A stretch of DNA of 64,000 nucleotides from Pseudolabrys sp963742345 (GCA_963742345.1 CAVULO010000007.1:167448-231447); one strand, 5' to 3'. Positions 29,117 through 38,454 are shown, counted from the first letter of the stretch. A program made the numbers and translations. Notes: generated by a model not told the origin, from the letters alone.

Positions 29117-29210
29117 AATCGTTTTTATCTATTGAATCGTCCTTGGTGGGACGCAATAAGTCGATCTCGCCTTCGTGACCTCAGCAGCGAAGCGTTCAGG
29201 GGAGGACCAG

Positions 29211-30200
29211 ATGGGCTCATTATTCACGCGCCGCGCCGTGGTAGCCGGGGGCGTGTCGGCGTTCGCTTTGGCGTCGTCGGGCATCGCCCAGACACAGACA
29301 AAGCAGAAGCTCAAATTCAGTTGCGCGTTTACAGAAACCGATCCACGCGCTGAAGCGTACAAAGCATTCGCAGCGGCGATCAAAGACGACTTCGATTTCG
29401 AGCCGTACTGGGGCAACACCTTATTCAAGCAGGGCGCCGAGCTGGTCGCGCTGCAACGCGATAACCTCGACCTTTGCAATTTGGCCCCAGCCGATATCTC
29501 CAAGCAAATTCCCGCATGGTCGTTGCTGACTTCGGCATATCTGTTCCGCGATGCCGATCACATGAAAAAGGTTTTCAAGAGCGACGTCGGCAACGAGTTC
29601 ATAAAAATGGCCAAGGACCAGCTTGGCATCCAGATCATAACTCCGGTGTATTTCGGCGCACGCAACGTAAATCTGAAGCCCGATAAGCAAATAAAAACCC
29701 CGGCAGACTTGCAGGGCATCAAGCTGCGCATGCCGCCTGGCGAATTCTGGCAATTCCTCGGCGAGTCACTTGGTGCCAATCCAACGCCCGTGGCATACGC
29801 TGAACTCTATACGGCTTTGCAGACCGGTACGGTTGACGGGCAAGACAACCCGCTGGTCAATAGCAAGCTTATGAAGTTCGACGAGGTCACTTCCCAATTC
29901 GTGCTCACCCGTCACGTTATTGGTTACGATGTGATGACGATCCGCTCCAAGATTTGGGACGCGATGAAGCCCGAGCAGCAAGCCAAATTCCGAGCGGCTG
30001 CCGACAAGGCTATGGACGACAACACGGCGAAATTTATTTCGCAGGAAGCCGAAGTCATAGCGTACTTCAAGAAGGAAGGGAAAAAGGTCTACGAACCAGA
30101 TCAGGATGCTTTCCGAACCTTCGCACAGAAGAGGTACGTTGAAAAATACGGCAACGACTGGCCGAAGGGCGCATTGGAGCGGATTAACGCGGTCAAATAA
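29211..30200 (+). CDS. dctP: TRAP transporter solute-binding protein (DctP type)
   Basis: Periplasmic receptor of 329 aa. The Tat-like leader MGSLFTRRAVVAGGVSAFALASS starts at 29211, which has AGGGGAGGA ahead of it. The body has the DctP pattern FKQGAELVALQRDNLDLCNLAPADI and the ligand-binding Arg segment LQGIKLRMPPGEFWQFLGESLGANPTPVAYAELYTALQTGTVDGQDNP. Followed by dctQ and dctM. The substrate is probably a carboxylic acid; the neighbouring AroQ-like enzyme points to a cyclic hydroxy acid (inference). Confidence 0.93.
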   Translation: MGSLFTRRAVVAGGVSAFALASSGIAQTQTKQKLKFSCAFTETDPRAEAYKAFAAAIKDDFDFEPYWGNTLFKQGAELVALQRDNLDLCNLAPADISKQIPAWSLLTSAYLFRDADHMKKVFKSDVGNEFIKMAKDQLGIQIITPVYFGARNVNLKPDKQIKTPADLQGIKLRMPPGEFWQFLGESLGANPTPVAYAELYTALQTGTVDGQDNPLVNSKLMKFDEVTSQFVLTRHVIGYDVMTIRSKIWDAMKPEQQAKFRAAADKAMDDNTAKFISQEAEVIAYFKKEGKKVYEPDQDAFRTFAQKRYVEKYGNDWPKGALERINAVK

Positions 30201-30320
30201 TTCCGGGCGCTAACGTGTCTTCTGGAAATTCCGGCCGTCGTTGCCACGACGATGGCCGGCACTACACGTGGGGCAATTGACTGGTTCGCCCGAAAAGGCG
30301 ACCGGCAGACGGGGAACATC

Positions 30321-30836
30321 ATGACATTCGAACAATCCACCGCGCTTGGCCTATGGCTTCGCCGGCGGGCGGAGAATGTCGCAGTCGCATTGCTATCGGT
30401 GATGTTTGCAACCTTCATCATTCAAATCTTTTTTCGGTATGTATTGAACAACCCCATTGGCTGGTCTGAAGAGGTCATCATCACGACCTGGCTCTGGACG
30501 GTGCTTTGGGGCGCAGCTTTCATTCTTGGCGAGGCGGAAGAAATCCGCTTCGATATAATTTATTCAAATGCCTCTGAAGGCACGCGGCGCGTGTTCACGG
30601 TTATAACCGGAGTTGCGCTCGTTTTCATATATGGCATCTCGCTGCCGGCCTCATACCGATACGTAAGTTTCATGAAGGTGGAGCGATCGGCGTACCTGCA
30701 CGTACCGATCAATGTAATGTATTCGGTCTACATTATTTTCACCGTAGCCTGCATTGGTCGTTACTGTTGGCTGGTGCATCAAGCTATTCGTGGCGCGAAA
30801 TCACCCATGACCGATCCTGCCAAGGTCGGTGACTGA
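30321..30836 (+). CDS. dctQ: TRAP transporter small permease (DctQ type)
   Basis: 171-aa protein with four transmembrane helices. The second helix region VLNNPIGWSEEVIITTWLWTVLWGAAF is the diagnostic DctQ segment. The start at 30321 follows GGGGAA; a frame from 30252 is open but less likely. The stop lies just before the dctM start at 30839, so translation is probably coupled. Confidence 0.9.
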   Translation: MTFEQSTALGLWLRRRAENVAVALLSVMFATFIIQIFFRYVLNNPIGWSEEVIITTWLWTVLWGAAFILGEAEEIRFDIIYSNASEGTRRVFTVITGVALVFIYGISLPASYRYVSFMKVERSAYLHVPINVMYSVYIIFTVACIGRYCWLVHQAIRGAKSPMTDPAKVGD

Positions 30837-30838
30837 TC

Positions 30839-32137
30839 ATGTCGATCAGTCCTTTTGCTCTTTGCATTCTGACGATTGTCTTCCTTGGGGCCCTCGGCCT
30901 GCCGATCGGGCACTCGATGATCGTCGCTTCGATCTTCTATCTTCTGCTATCGGGTCTCGACCTTGGAACAGCCGCCGAGCAAATCCTGAACGGTCTTTTC
31001 AACAGCTACGTCCTGCTCGCGATCCCGCTCTTCATCCTCGCCGCCGATCTCATGAATATCGGCAGCCTCACCGACCGCCTGTTACAATTCTGTCTGGTGC
31101 TGGTCGGACGATTCCGCGGCGGTCTTGGACACGTCAACGTTGTCGCCAACATGATCTTTGCCGGAATGTCCGGATCGGCCATCGCAGACGCCGTTGGAAT
31201 TGGCCGCATCATTATCGGCATGATGACCAAGGATGGCCGTTATCCGATCGCTTACGCCGGCGCAATTACAGCCTCCGCCGCCATTATCGGGCCGATCATT
31301 CCACCATCAATCCCGATGGTTCTGTATGCGCTGATCTCCGACACATCGATCGGTTATCTGTTCCTCGGCGGTTTCGTTCCGGGCATCATGCTTGGGCTTG
31401 GTTTCATGGTCACGAACTCGATCATCGCGCGACGCCGGAACTATCCGGTCGAAGCCCCAATCCCGATGCGGGAGATTCCGAGAATTACGATCAGGGCGTT
31501 TCCCGCGCTGATGCTTCCAGTCATTCTGTTGTTCGGTATCTACGGCGGCGTCATGACGCCAACGGAAGGCGCTGCCGCGGCAGCCTTCTATGCGCTGTTC
31601 GCATCCACCGTCCTCTACCGTGCGGTGAGGTGGAAACAACTCTATGAAGCTATTCTCTCCAGTGGCAAGGCGACAACGTCCATCGGCATGCTCATCGCCG
31701 GAGCCATGGTTTTCAACTATGTGGTTACGGTCGAGAACATTCCCAATTCGCTGGCGCGCTTCATGGGAGGCTACGATCTGGCGGCAGGCGGCTTCCTGCT
31801 GCTCGTCAATATCGTTCTGCTGATCCTCGGGTGCCTATTGGAAGGCAGCACGATCCTGCTTGTCGTCGTGCCGATCTTCATTCCGACCGCCAAGGCGCTC
31901 GGTATCGATCTGGTGCATTTCGGCGTGGTCGTCGTGGTCAACATAATGATTGGGCTGCTGACACCGCCCTACGGCCTGCTCCTGTTCGTTCTTGCCAATA
32001 TGACCAAGCAACCTTTGGGTGCGATCGTGCGTGAGGCTGCACCGTTCATTTCGATGTCAATTATCGTTCTCGCGATCATCACTACTTTCCCCGAAACGAT
32101 CCTCTGGTTGCCGCGGATCTGGGGCTACAAGGGCTGA
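30839..32137 (+). CDS. dctM: TRAP transporter large permease (DctM type)
   Basis: 432-aa membrane protein of about twelve helices. Motifs include LNGLFNSYVLLAIPLFILAADLMN, NVVANMIFAGMSGSAIADAVGIGRIIIGMMTKDGRYP, ASAAIIGPIIPPSIPMVLYAL and GLLTPPYGLLLFVLANM, all typical of DctM. Sodium-coupled uptake with dctP and dctQ is expected from the family. It is followed after 7 bp by the AroQ-like gene, so both are likely on one transcript. Confidence 0.95.
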   Translation: MSISPFALCILTIVFLGALGLPIGHSMIVASIFYLLLSGLDLGTAAEQILNGLFNSYVLLAIPLFILAADLMNIGSLTDRLLQFCLVLVGRFRGGLGHVNVVANMIFAGMSGSAIADAVGIGRIIIGMMTKDGRYPIAYAGAITASAAIIGPIIPPSIPMVLYALISDTSIGYLFLGGFVPGIMLGLGFMVTNSIIARRRNYPVEAPIPMREIPRITIRAFPALMLPVILLFGIYGGVMTPTEGAAAAAFYALFASTVLYRAVRWKQLYEAILSSGKATTSIGMLIAGAMVFNYVVTVENIPNSLARFMGGYDLAAGGFLLLVNIVLLILGCLLEGSTILLVVVPIFIPTAKALGIDLVHFGVVVVVNIMIGLLTPPYGLLLFVLANMTKQPLGAIVREAAPFISMSIIVLAIITTFPETILWLPRIWGYKG

Positions 32138-32144
32138 GCTGCCA

Positions 32145-32573
32145 ATGAACAAACCAATCTATGTCCTCAACGGACCCAACCTCAATCGCCTCGGCAAGCG
32201 CGAACCCGAAATCTACGGGGCTACAACTCTGGCCGAAGTGGAGGCGTCGTGCCGGATCGAAGCTGAAGATCAAGCCATCGAATTCCGCCAGACCAATAGC
32301 GAAGCACAAATGATCGACTGGATTCACGAGGCGATCGACGAAGGCTGCGGAATCATCATCAATCCCGCCGCTTTTACGTTCACGTCAATCGCGATTCTTG
32401 ACGCGCTCAAGATGTTTCCGGGTCCGATCATCGAGCTTCATATATCCAACATTCATCGTCGCGAGCCTTACTATCATCACTCTTATGTCTCCAAAGTCGC
32501 GACCGGGGTAATTGCCGGCCTTGGCACGAATGGATATCGCATAGCCGTGCGGGCGCTCCGAAATATGATCTGA
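32145..32573 (+). CDS. aroQ: Type II 3-dehydroquinate dehydratase-like protein
   Basis: 142 aa, normal for the family of dodecameric dehydroquinases. NGPNLNRLGKREPEIYG keeps Arg19 and the catalytic Tyr24, Asn73 is kept, and HISNIHRRE keeps the central His. Two other conserved positions are changed: the NPGAYTHTS signature reads NPAAFTFTS, so the active-site His is Phe79, and the Arg before HHSY is Tyr110. Together with its place at the end of a TRAP operon, this suggests catabolic use or a changed substrate rather than aromatic amino-acid synthesis. Dehydratase activity should not be assumed. Confidence 0.82.
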   Translation: MNKPIYVLNGPNLNRLGKREPEIYGATTLAEVEASCRIEAEDQAIEFRQTNSEAQMIDWIHEAIDEGCGIIINPAAFTFTSIAILDALKMFPGPIIELHISNIHRREPYYHHSYVSKVATGVIAGLGTNGYRIAVRALRNMI

Positions 32574-32677
32574 GACAACGCTTCGTTCGGTAAAACGCGC
32601 CCGCCGCCTCTTTCCGCTGTGCCGCCCGTTGACTTAAGTTAGGTCCGGTCCATCCTGTTCGGCCTTTGGGGGCGACC

Positions 32678-33652
32678 ATGAGGCGGCGCGAGTTCATCAC
32701 GTTAATCGGCGGGACGGTAGCGTGGCCAGCCGTGGCGCTGGCCCAGAAGCCGGAGCGCATGCGCCGTATTGGCATGCTCGTCATCAGCGCCAACGATCCA
32801 GACATAAAAGCCTTCCAGCAGGAGCTCGAAAAACATGGATGGTCCGAGGGCCGCAATATTCATGTCGATTATCGCGTTGCGCCAGCTGCTGCCAATGTGC
32901 AGGCCCTTGCCAAAGAGCTGGTCGCTACGCAGCCCGACGTAATTTTTGCCCAATCGAGACCAGCCACCACCGCCTTGCAGAAGGAGACCCAAACGATACC
33001 GATCGTGTTCACCTACGTCATAGACCCGATCGGCGCAGGTTTGATCACAAGCCTGGCGCGCCCCGGCGGCAATCTCACCGGCCTTATGGCTTACGAGCCG
33101 AGCATGGTCGGCAAATGGCTGGGCATGCTCAAGGAAATTGCACCGCAGACCGCACGCGTGACGCTTTTAGGAAATCCAAAAACTGCTGTCTATTTTGACT
33201 ACTTGCTCCACGCGGCTGAGGCCGCCGCGCCCTCGCTCGGAATCGAGCCGATCCCCGGCCGCATCGAGAACGACTCCGCCGACATTGAGCGCGTAATCGC
33301 CGCCATCGCCGGCACGCCAAACGGTGCTGTGATCGTGCTGCCCGAAAGCACGACCACCTTCAACAGCGATCTCATCATCACGCTCGCAGCTCGAAATCGC
33401 CTGCCGGCGGTTTACAGCTTTAAGTATATGGTCCGCGCGGGCGGGCTCATGTCGTACGGGATTGTCCCTGCTGACCATTACCGACAGGCGGCGTTATACG
33501 TCGATCAAATCCTTCGCGGTGCCAAGCCGGCCGACCTGCCTGTACAGACTCCCGCGAAGTACGAGACCGCCCTCAATCTCAAAACGGCCAGAACCCTTGG
33601 TGTGTCTCCGCCCGCCGGCCTGATCGTCGCCGCCGACGAAGTGATCGAATAA
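32678..33652 (+). CDS. ABC transporter substrate-binding protein (PF04392), plus-strand copy
   Basis: 324-aa periplasmic binding protein with RR-type leader MRRREFITLIGGTVAWPAVALAQ. The fold hallmarks are RRIGMLVIS, ELEKHGWSEGRNIHVDYRVA, PDVIFAQSRPATTALQKET, PIVFTYVIDPIGAGLITSLARPGGNLTG, and the C-terminal LPVQTPAKYETALNLKTARTLG ending AADEVIE. No permease or ATPase gene is adjacent. Unlike its eight minus-strand relatives further right, this copy has no R palindrome after its stop. Ligands of these orphan proteins are unknown; distant relatives bind aromatic amino acids. Confidence 0.92.
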   Translation: MRRREFITLIGGTVAWPAVALAQKPERMRRIGMLVISANDPDIKAFQQELEKHGWSEGRNIHVDYRVAPAAANVQALAKELVATQPDVIFAQSRPATTALQKETQTIPIVFTYVIDPIGAGLITSLARPGGNLTGLMAYEPSMVGKWLGMLKEIAPQTARVTLLGNPKTAVYFDYLLHAAEAAAPSLGIEPIPGRIENDSADIERVIAAIAGTPNGAVIVLPESTTTFNSDLIITLAARNRLPAVYSFKYMVRAGGLMSYGIVPADHYRQAALYVDQILRGAKPADLPVQTPAKYETALNLKTARTLGVSPPAGLIVAADEVIE

Positions 33653-33723
33653 ATACCGCCTCGCGTTGTTCGCAGGCACTGCGTGACTGTCGCCGATACA
33701 TAATCACGGTCAGCAATAATTTC

Positions 33724-33748
33724 TGGCGGTCCCGAGAGTTGTGTCACG
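33724..33748. repeat. Dispersed 25-nt repeat, copy 1
   Basis: TGGCGGTCCCGAGAGTTGTG followed by TCACG. The same 25 nt, with one mismatch, recurs at 61919-61943. It lies in a short gene-free stretch between convergent genes. Nothing in the window explains it. Confidence 0.7.
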
Positions 33749-33780
33749 GCATGACGATTTCAATGCCGGCATGTCGCATA

Positions 33781-34275
33781 TCACATCGGCAAAGGGCGCA
33801 GCCTGAGCGACGACACGCCAGCCACCACGTTCAATGCGATCGAGCCTTGAAGCGAAATCGGCTGAAGCGCGACGGTGCGGTTGGAACCGCCAAGGAGGAC
33901 GTTCGCGCCTGCACCCAGGCCAATGCCAACATCTCCAGAAACACCGACATACTCGCCAGCGAGCGCTCCGAACGGCAGTCCAGTGGTCGGTGCGAACACG
34001 GCCCAGCCCAACACGCCACCGGCGCTGATGCCTACGTTCAGACCCACGGTGTTGAGAGCACCCGCGTAGGCTTCGCGTTCCTGCGGTGTGTTGGGTGTGA
34101 AGAGGCACCGCATCGACTGGGAACCGACGATGATGAAGCCGACACTCGGGTCGACCTGGCAAGAGAGCCCACCCACCTGCGTCCACGATTGCGGAGCCTG
34201 GGCCGCGGCTGGCATGGCAAGCGTCGCCACCAGCGCGAGTGGCGCGAACAATAAACGACAGTGATGCATGATCAT
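33781..34275 (-). CDS. DUF992-family secreted protein
   Basis: Signal peptide HHCRLLFAPLALVATLAMPAAAQA, then VGGLSCQVDPSVGFIIVGSQSMRCLFTP, GLNVGISAGGVLGWAVFAPT, and the Gly-rich GALAGEYVGVSGDVGIGLGAGANVLLGGSNRTVALQPISLQG. This order is the DUF992 domain, a predicted beta-structured periplasmic or outer-membrane-associated protein with two conserved Cys. The start at 34275 has AAAGGATCGG upstream. Function unknown. Confidence 0.85.
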   Translation of the reverse strand: MIMHHCRLLFAPLALVATLAMPAAAQAPQSWTQVGGLSCQVDPSVGFIIVGSQSMRCLFTPNTPQEREAYAGALNTVGLNVGISAGGVLGWAVFAPTTGLPFGALAGEYVGVSGDVGIGLGAGANVLLGGSNRTVALQPISLQGSIALNVVAGVSSLRLRPLPM

Positions 34276-34340
34276 CCGATCCTTTCGCCCCGAGAGGCAA
34301 GACAACCTCAGACTAGCACACTGCGGGCATGAGCGCATGC

Positions 34341-34367
34341 ACGTCTGCCTTGACCCAAAGCGGACAT
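34341..34367 (-). repeat. R palindrome, single degenerate copy in reverse orientation
   Basis: The bases read as the reverse complement of the first hairpin of the R doublet, with the loop TTGACCC and the right arm AAAGCGGACAT intact and the left arm worn. It lies about 60 bp after the stop of the 34427-34774 gene. Confidence 0.7.
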
Positions 34368-34426
34368 AAATGGCCACGCAGAGTTAATCCAGAACTGGGC
34401 AGCGCCCCGATAGCCTCGAATTTGCG

Positions 34427-34774
34427 CTACGGCCATCGCCCACGCATGCAGCGTAAATAAGCGCGATCGTAGAGTGCAGATCTTTGAATACCGCGCGACG
34501 CGCCGCCGGCAAGCGCACCAATGCCGGCGCCCCGCCCCGCCCCTCTGCCGCCATTCACGATGCCGCCGACGACGGCGCCTCCGAGAGCGCCGCGCACAAC
34601 GCCGCCCATGGCGCCGCCGGCCGAATAGCGGAGGGAGTAATCACGGGCATAGGCTCGGCAAAAGCTCGATGATGCGGCAAAAGCGGTTGGCATCGGCAGC
34701 ACAAATCCAACTGTCAACAAACCAGCCACAACGACCAGCTTCCGCCACCCAACCAACAAGTTGTAGCGCTTCAT
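34427..34774 (-). CDS. Secreted glycine-zipper protein, 115 aa
   Basis: Signal peptide (LVVVAGLLTVGFVLPMPTAFAAS), a short domain SFCRAYARDYSLRYS, then a Gly/Ala-rich stretch GGAMGGVVRGALGGAVVGGIVNGG, a glycine zipper likely to insert in or lie on a membrane. The C-terminus SALYDRAYLRCMRGRWP holds the second Cys, which may pair with the first. The overall design resembles small outer-membrane or envelope proteins of the glycine-zipper class. Function unknown. Confidence 0.75.
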   Translation of the reverse strand: MKRYNLLVGWRKLVVVAGLLTVGFVLPMPTAFAASSSFCRAYARDYSLRYSAGGAMGGVVRGALGGAVVGGIVNGGRGAGRGAGIGALAGGASRGIQRSALYDRAYLRCMRGRWP

Positions 34775-34948
34775 TTTCTATTCTCCTCATCGGTTGTATG
34801 CATCGCTACAAGTATAGGGAGGCGATGTTTGAACCGTTAGTTAGACTTCGGTCCAACGTCAACGGATTGTCTGCTTTCGGGAGCAAAGCAGGCATCTCGA
34901 TCACCTCAGTGGTCGCGGGTGAGCAACGATGGTGGCCGCCACAAACTT

Positions 34949-36355
34949 TCAATGAGGCAGGGTGTTTTTGTAGATCGTGCCATCTTTCATGATGACCAGA
35001 AAGTTCTTGTCGGGCTCTGCGACGAGTTGAAAGTTCTCTAAAGGGTTGCCCTCGACCAGCAGCAGGTCTGCAAGCGCGCCTGTTTCCACGACGCCAAGCT
35101 TGCCGGGATAGGGATTGATAAATCCGGAAAGCGCCATCAGCTCGCCGTTGTCTGCAGTGGCCATCTTGAGTGCTTCGGCCGGCGTGTACCAGCGGACCAT
35201 CTTGGCGAGGTATGCTCCTTGCCGGCTGGCAGCCCCTGCATCGAAAAGGATGTCGGCACCAAATGCCGTCTTGATGTTGTATTTTTTCGCCAGTCTGTAG
35301 GCGTTCTCCGTTCCGGCGAACACTTCCAATGCCTTCCTTTGCGACGCAGGGGTCATTCGTGCAAATACATCCGCGTCGTATGTCAGAGGCTGCAAGCTCC
35401 ACCAGATACCTTTGTCCGCCAGCAGCTTCGCGGTTGGCTCGTCGATGAGGTGACCGTGTTCGATGCATTTGACTCCGGCAGCGATCGCCTGCCGGATTGC
35501 ACGCGGTGTGTATGCGTGCACGGCTACATAGGTGCCCCAATTTTCAGCGGCTTCAACGGCCGCATGGATCTCCGCTTCGGTGAACTGGGTCGATTCAATC
35601 GGATTATACTGTGAACTGACGCCCCCACCCGCCATAAGCTTGATCTGGCTGGCTCCCTGTCTCAATTGCTCTCGCGCTCGCAGGCGGACCTCATCCGGAC
35701 TATCGGCAATGGCTGCGACGCCCTGCACCTCAGACTGGCTCAGCGGCCCGCCCGTAGTGCGCGGCAGCTCGAACGGAAAGCGAAAGTCTCCATGGCCGGA
35801 TGTTTGTGAGATCATTGCGCCCGAAGGATAGATGCGCGGACCCTTAGCGACACCTTCGTCGATTGCACGCTTGAGTCCGAATACGGGGCCGCCCATGTCG
35901 CGCACCGTGGTGAAGCCCCGCATGAGCGTCGCTTCAGCCTGCCGCGCCGCCAGTAAATGCAAGTACGCGGGGTTGGCGGTCGTCAGCAGCGGCGTGGCTG
36001 TCGCTGCCATGAACGAATGCCAGTGCGCGTCAATAAGACCCGGCATCAGCACTCGCCCGCCCGCCACTATGACGCGGACATTGGCGGTCGCGTCGACGGT
36101 GATCGGGCTCACCGATATGCGTTCGATGACGTTTCCTTTGACGAGAACATTGGAGGGCGCCGACAGTACGGCGCTCTTGCCATCGAAGATGCGGACGTTC
36201 TGAAAAAGCGTTGCGCCGCTGCCAGTCGAAGTGGCCTGAGGTTCTGAGCCCGGCGCTGCCAAAATATAGTCTTGCGCCAAGCTCGCCTGGCAAAGCCCGA
36301 TCAAGAGCGCCGAGACCAGCGTCGGACACACTACAGATTTCAACCTGGAAACCAC
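34949..36355 (-). CDS. Secreted metal-dependent amidohydrolase
   Basis: 468 aa with a Sec signal peptide (LVSALLIGLCQASLAQD). The fold starts with TLFQNVRIFDGKSAVLSAPSNVLVKGNVIERI and the metal motif VLMPGLIDAHWHSFMA. GFTTVRDMGGPVFGLKRAIDEG, the His of VAVHAYTPRAI, KCIEHGHLIDEP and the Asp in AFGADILFDAG follow. Close relatives include imidazolonepropionase-like and prolidase/carboxypeptidase-type amidohydrolases, so the substrate could be a dipeptide, lactone or xenobiotic ester. It lies between envelope genes and the arylsulfatase on the same strand. Confidence 0.9.
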   Translation of the reverse strand: MVSRLKSVVCPTLVSALLIGLCQASLAQDYILAAPGSEPQATSTGSGATLFQNVRIFDGKSAVLSAPSNVLVKGNVIERISVSPITVDATANVRVIVAGGRVLMPGLIDAHWHSFMAATATPLLTTANPAYLHLLAARQAEATLMRGFTTVRDMGGPVFGLKRAIDEGVAKGPRIYPSGAMISQTSGHGDFRFPFELPRTTGGPLSQSEVQGVAAIADSPDEVRLRAREQLRQGASQIKLMAGGGVSSQYNPIESTQFTEAEIHAAVEAAENWGTYVAVHAYTPRAIRQAIAAGVKCIEHGHLIDEPTAKLLADKGIWWSLQPLTYDADVFARMTPASQRKALEVFAGTENAYRLAKKYNIKTAFGADILFDAGAASRQGAYLAKMVRWYTPAEALKMATADNGELMALSGFINPYPGKLGVVETGALADLLLVEGNPLENFQLVAEPDKNFLVIMKDGTIYKNTLPH

Positions 36356-36431
36356 GCCAACTCCTCAGTCGGTCAATCCCACATCTTACAGGCCCAAGCT
36401 GGCAGTGGAAGCGGCAGACACCGTCGTTGCT

Positions 36432-36460
36432 GCGGCCGGCCGCACGATACGGCCGGCCGC
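36432..36460 (-). terminator. Perfect 10-bp GC hairpin after arylsulfatase 1
   Basis: GCGGCCGGCC at 36432-36441 pairs with GGCCGGCCGC at 36451-36460 around a 9-nt loop, 22 bp past the arylsulfatase stop. No T-run follows, so it may be a Rho-assisted terminator or 3' stabiliser. Confidence 0.6.
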
Positions 36461-36482
36461 TGATCGTTCGCGTATATAGCGG

Positions 36483-38084
36483 TTACTTCGCCGAGCCTTC
36501 CTTTAGCTTTTGCATTACTTCATCCAGGTTGAAGGTGGCCGCCTTCTGCCGCTGCGGGTAGTCCCGGAACGTCGCCAGGAACTGGCCCACATAATCCTGC
36601 GCGGGGGTACCAAGGTAGGCGTGGTCCATAATCCAGTCCCAATAGGTGTTTGAGGTGATGTCCGCGCGCTCGTACGGATCCGTCCGCAGGTTGAACATTT
36701 TTGGAAACCGCAGGGTCGTGAACGGGTTTGCCCAAATGAGCAATGTTCCCGGGGTCCGTTGCTCCATGAATACAAGTTTCCAATTGTCGTATCGCAGAGC
36801 GACCAATTGCTGATCGTCGTTGACGTAGAAGAACGACTGGCGTGGGCTCTTAGGTGCCTGTTCGGTCAGGTAGGGCACGAGGTTGTCGCCGTCGAGGTAG
36901 ACCTTGTAGGTCATATCGCCGACTTTGTAGCCCTTGAGCAGCTTGTCCTTGACCTGCGTATCGCCGCCAATGGCCGCGAGCGTAGGCAGCATGTCGAGGT
37001 GGGATACGATCTCGTTGGATACCTCGCCCGGCTTGATCTTGCCGGGCCAGCGGAATATGGCCGGTACGCGGTAGGCGCCTTCCCAGTTCGAGTTCTTTTC
37101 GTTGCGGAACGGCGTCATCGCTCCATCTGGCCAGGTGTTCATGTGCGGACCGTTGTCGGTCGAGTACATGACGAAGGTGTTGTTCGCGATGCCCAGGTCA
37201 TCCAGCGCTTTAAGGACCGTACCGACATTCTTGTCGTGGTCGATCATGGTGTCGTGATACGGGCTCTGCCAACGCCCCGACTGGCCGATGCTTGCCGGTT
37301 TGGTATGCGTGCGTAAGTGCATGTGGGTGAAGTTGACCCAGATGAACACGGGCTTTCCGGCCGCGTTCTGACGCTTAATGAAGTCCGCAGCCCGGTCGGC
37401 GATGTCGTCGTCGATCGTCAACATCCGCGCCTTGGTCAGCGGACCGGTGTCCTTGCAAACCTGCTTGCCGACCTTTCCGAAACGCGGATCGACCGTCGGA
37501 TCGTCAGTATTGGAGGCTTTGCAGTCGAGCACGCCGCGCGGCCCGTATTTCGCACGAAACGCCGGGTCTTTCGGATAGTCCGGTAACTCCGGTTCTTCTT
37601 CGGCGTTGAGGTGATAAAGATTGCCGTAGAACTCGTCGAAGCCGTGCACTGTGGGCAAGAACTCGTTGCGGTCGCCAAGATGGTTCTTGCCGAATTGGCC
37701 GGTCGCATAACCGAGCGGCTTGAGCATTTCGGCAATGGTCGGGTCTTCCTTTTGAAGCCCGAGCGTGGCGCCCGGGAGACCGACCTTGGTCATGCCGGTG
37801 CGCAAGCCCGACTGGCCGGTGATGAATGAAGCCCGGCCGGCGGTGCAGCTCTGCTCACCGTAATAGTCGGTGAACATCAAGCCTTCCTTGGCGATCCGGT
37901 CGATGTTGGGCGTCTTGTAGCCCATCAGGCCGCGCGAATAGACACTGAGATTGGATTGGCCGATGTCGTCGCCCCAGATGATGACGATATTTGGCTTCTG
38001 TTGTGCACACGCCGGCGCACTTGCCGTGACGACAGCAACGAGCGGTGTCATCAGAGCAATCGCTAGGTTTTTGATCGCACCCAT
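36483..38084 (-). CDS. Arylsulfatase, type I formylglycine-dependent (copy 1)
   Basis: Periplasmic sulfatase of about 533 aa from the Met at 38084, chosen because GGGAG lies 7 bases before it and a signal peptide (LAIALMTPLVAVVTASAPACAQ) follows at once. Metal ligands are in NIVIIWGDDIGQSN. The modification motif SCTAGR places the Cys to be converted to formylglycine at residue 80. FVMYSTDNGPHMNTWPDGAMTPFRNEKNSNWEGAYRVPAIFRWPG is the distal metal and substrate loop. It releases sulfate from sulfate esters. No formylglycine-generating enzyme is in the window. A second copy lies at 56633-58351. Confidence 0.94.
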   Translation of the reverse strand: MGAIKNLAIALMTPLVAVVTASAPACAQQKPNIVIIWGDDIGQSNLSVYSRGLMGYKTPNIDRIAKEGLMFTDYYGEQSCTAGRASFITGQSGLRTGMTKVGLPGATLGLQKEDPTIAEMLKPLGYATGQFGKNHLGDRNEFLPTVHGFDEFYGNLYHLNAEEEPELPDYPKDPAFRAKYGPRGVLDCKASNTDDPTVDPRFGKVGKQVCKDTGPLTKARMLTIDDDIADRAADFIKRQNAAGKPVFIWVNFTHMHLRTHTKPASIGQSGRWQSPYHDTMIDHDKNVGTVLKALDDLGIANNTFVMYSTDNGPHMNTWPDGAMTPFRNEKNSNWEGAYRVPAIFRWPGKIKPGEVSNEIVSHLDMLPTLAAIGGDTQVKDKLLKGYKVGDMTYKVYLDGDNLVPYLTEQAPKSPRQSFFYVNDDQQLVALRYDNWKLVFMEQRTPGTLLIWANPFTTLRFPKMFNLRTDPYERADITSNTYWDWIMDHAYLGTPAQDYVGQFLATFRDYPQRQKAATFNLDEVMQKLKEGSAK

Positions 38085-38373
38085 CGCTTCACTCCCAACG
38101 TGTTGGCCGCCTGTAATTGGACGGCGGACCCCCCGCACACCCGTCGAGGCTAACAAGTCGCGATTTGGTCAGCTAATTGGACTGTAGGCCAATGTGATCC
38201 AACGTCGCGGTAGGGGTCACGGGACAACGGTTTTCCGTGATCCAACATTTTCGGGAAATGTTCCTGATTTGATTTCGTGAGTGGTCTAGTTTGTGACGGA
38301 GCATTCACCTAGACGTGGAAGTCGCAAAATGACCCCGGAGGAACAGCAGCGGACATTGATACAAGTCCAGACG
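38085..38373. promoter_or_regulatory. Upstream region of arylsulfatase 1
   Basis: 290 bp without a gene. It contains an inverted repeat AACATTT-TCGGG-AAATGTT at 38244-38262 and two GATCCAACG/GATCCAACA words at about 38197 and 38239. These may be regulator sites for the sulfatase gene, but nothing identifies the regulator. Confidence 0.35.
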
Positions 38374-38446
38374 ATGTCTGCTTTACCCCGAAAGCGGACA
38401 TACCGAGCGCCGAACGTAATGTCCGCTTTGTGCCAATAGCGGACAT
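38374..38446 (+). repeat. R doublet 1
   Basis: Two hairpins starting at 38374 and 38419, exactly 45 nt apart, each with an ATGTCYGC left arm and GCGGACAT right arm. It ends 8 bp from the stop codon of the binding-protein gene at 38455. Confidence 0.95.
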
Positions 38447-38454
38447 CGGTCTGC

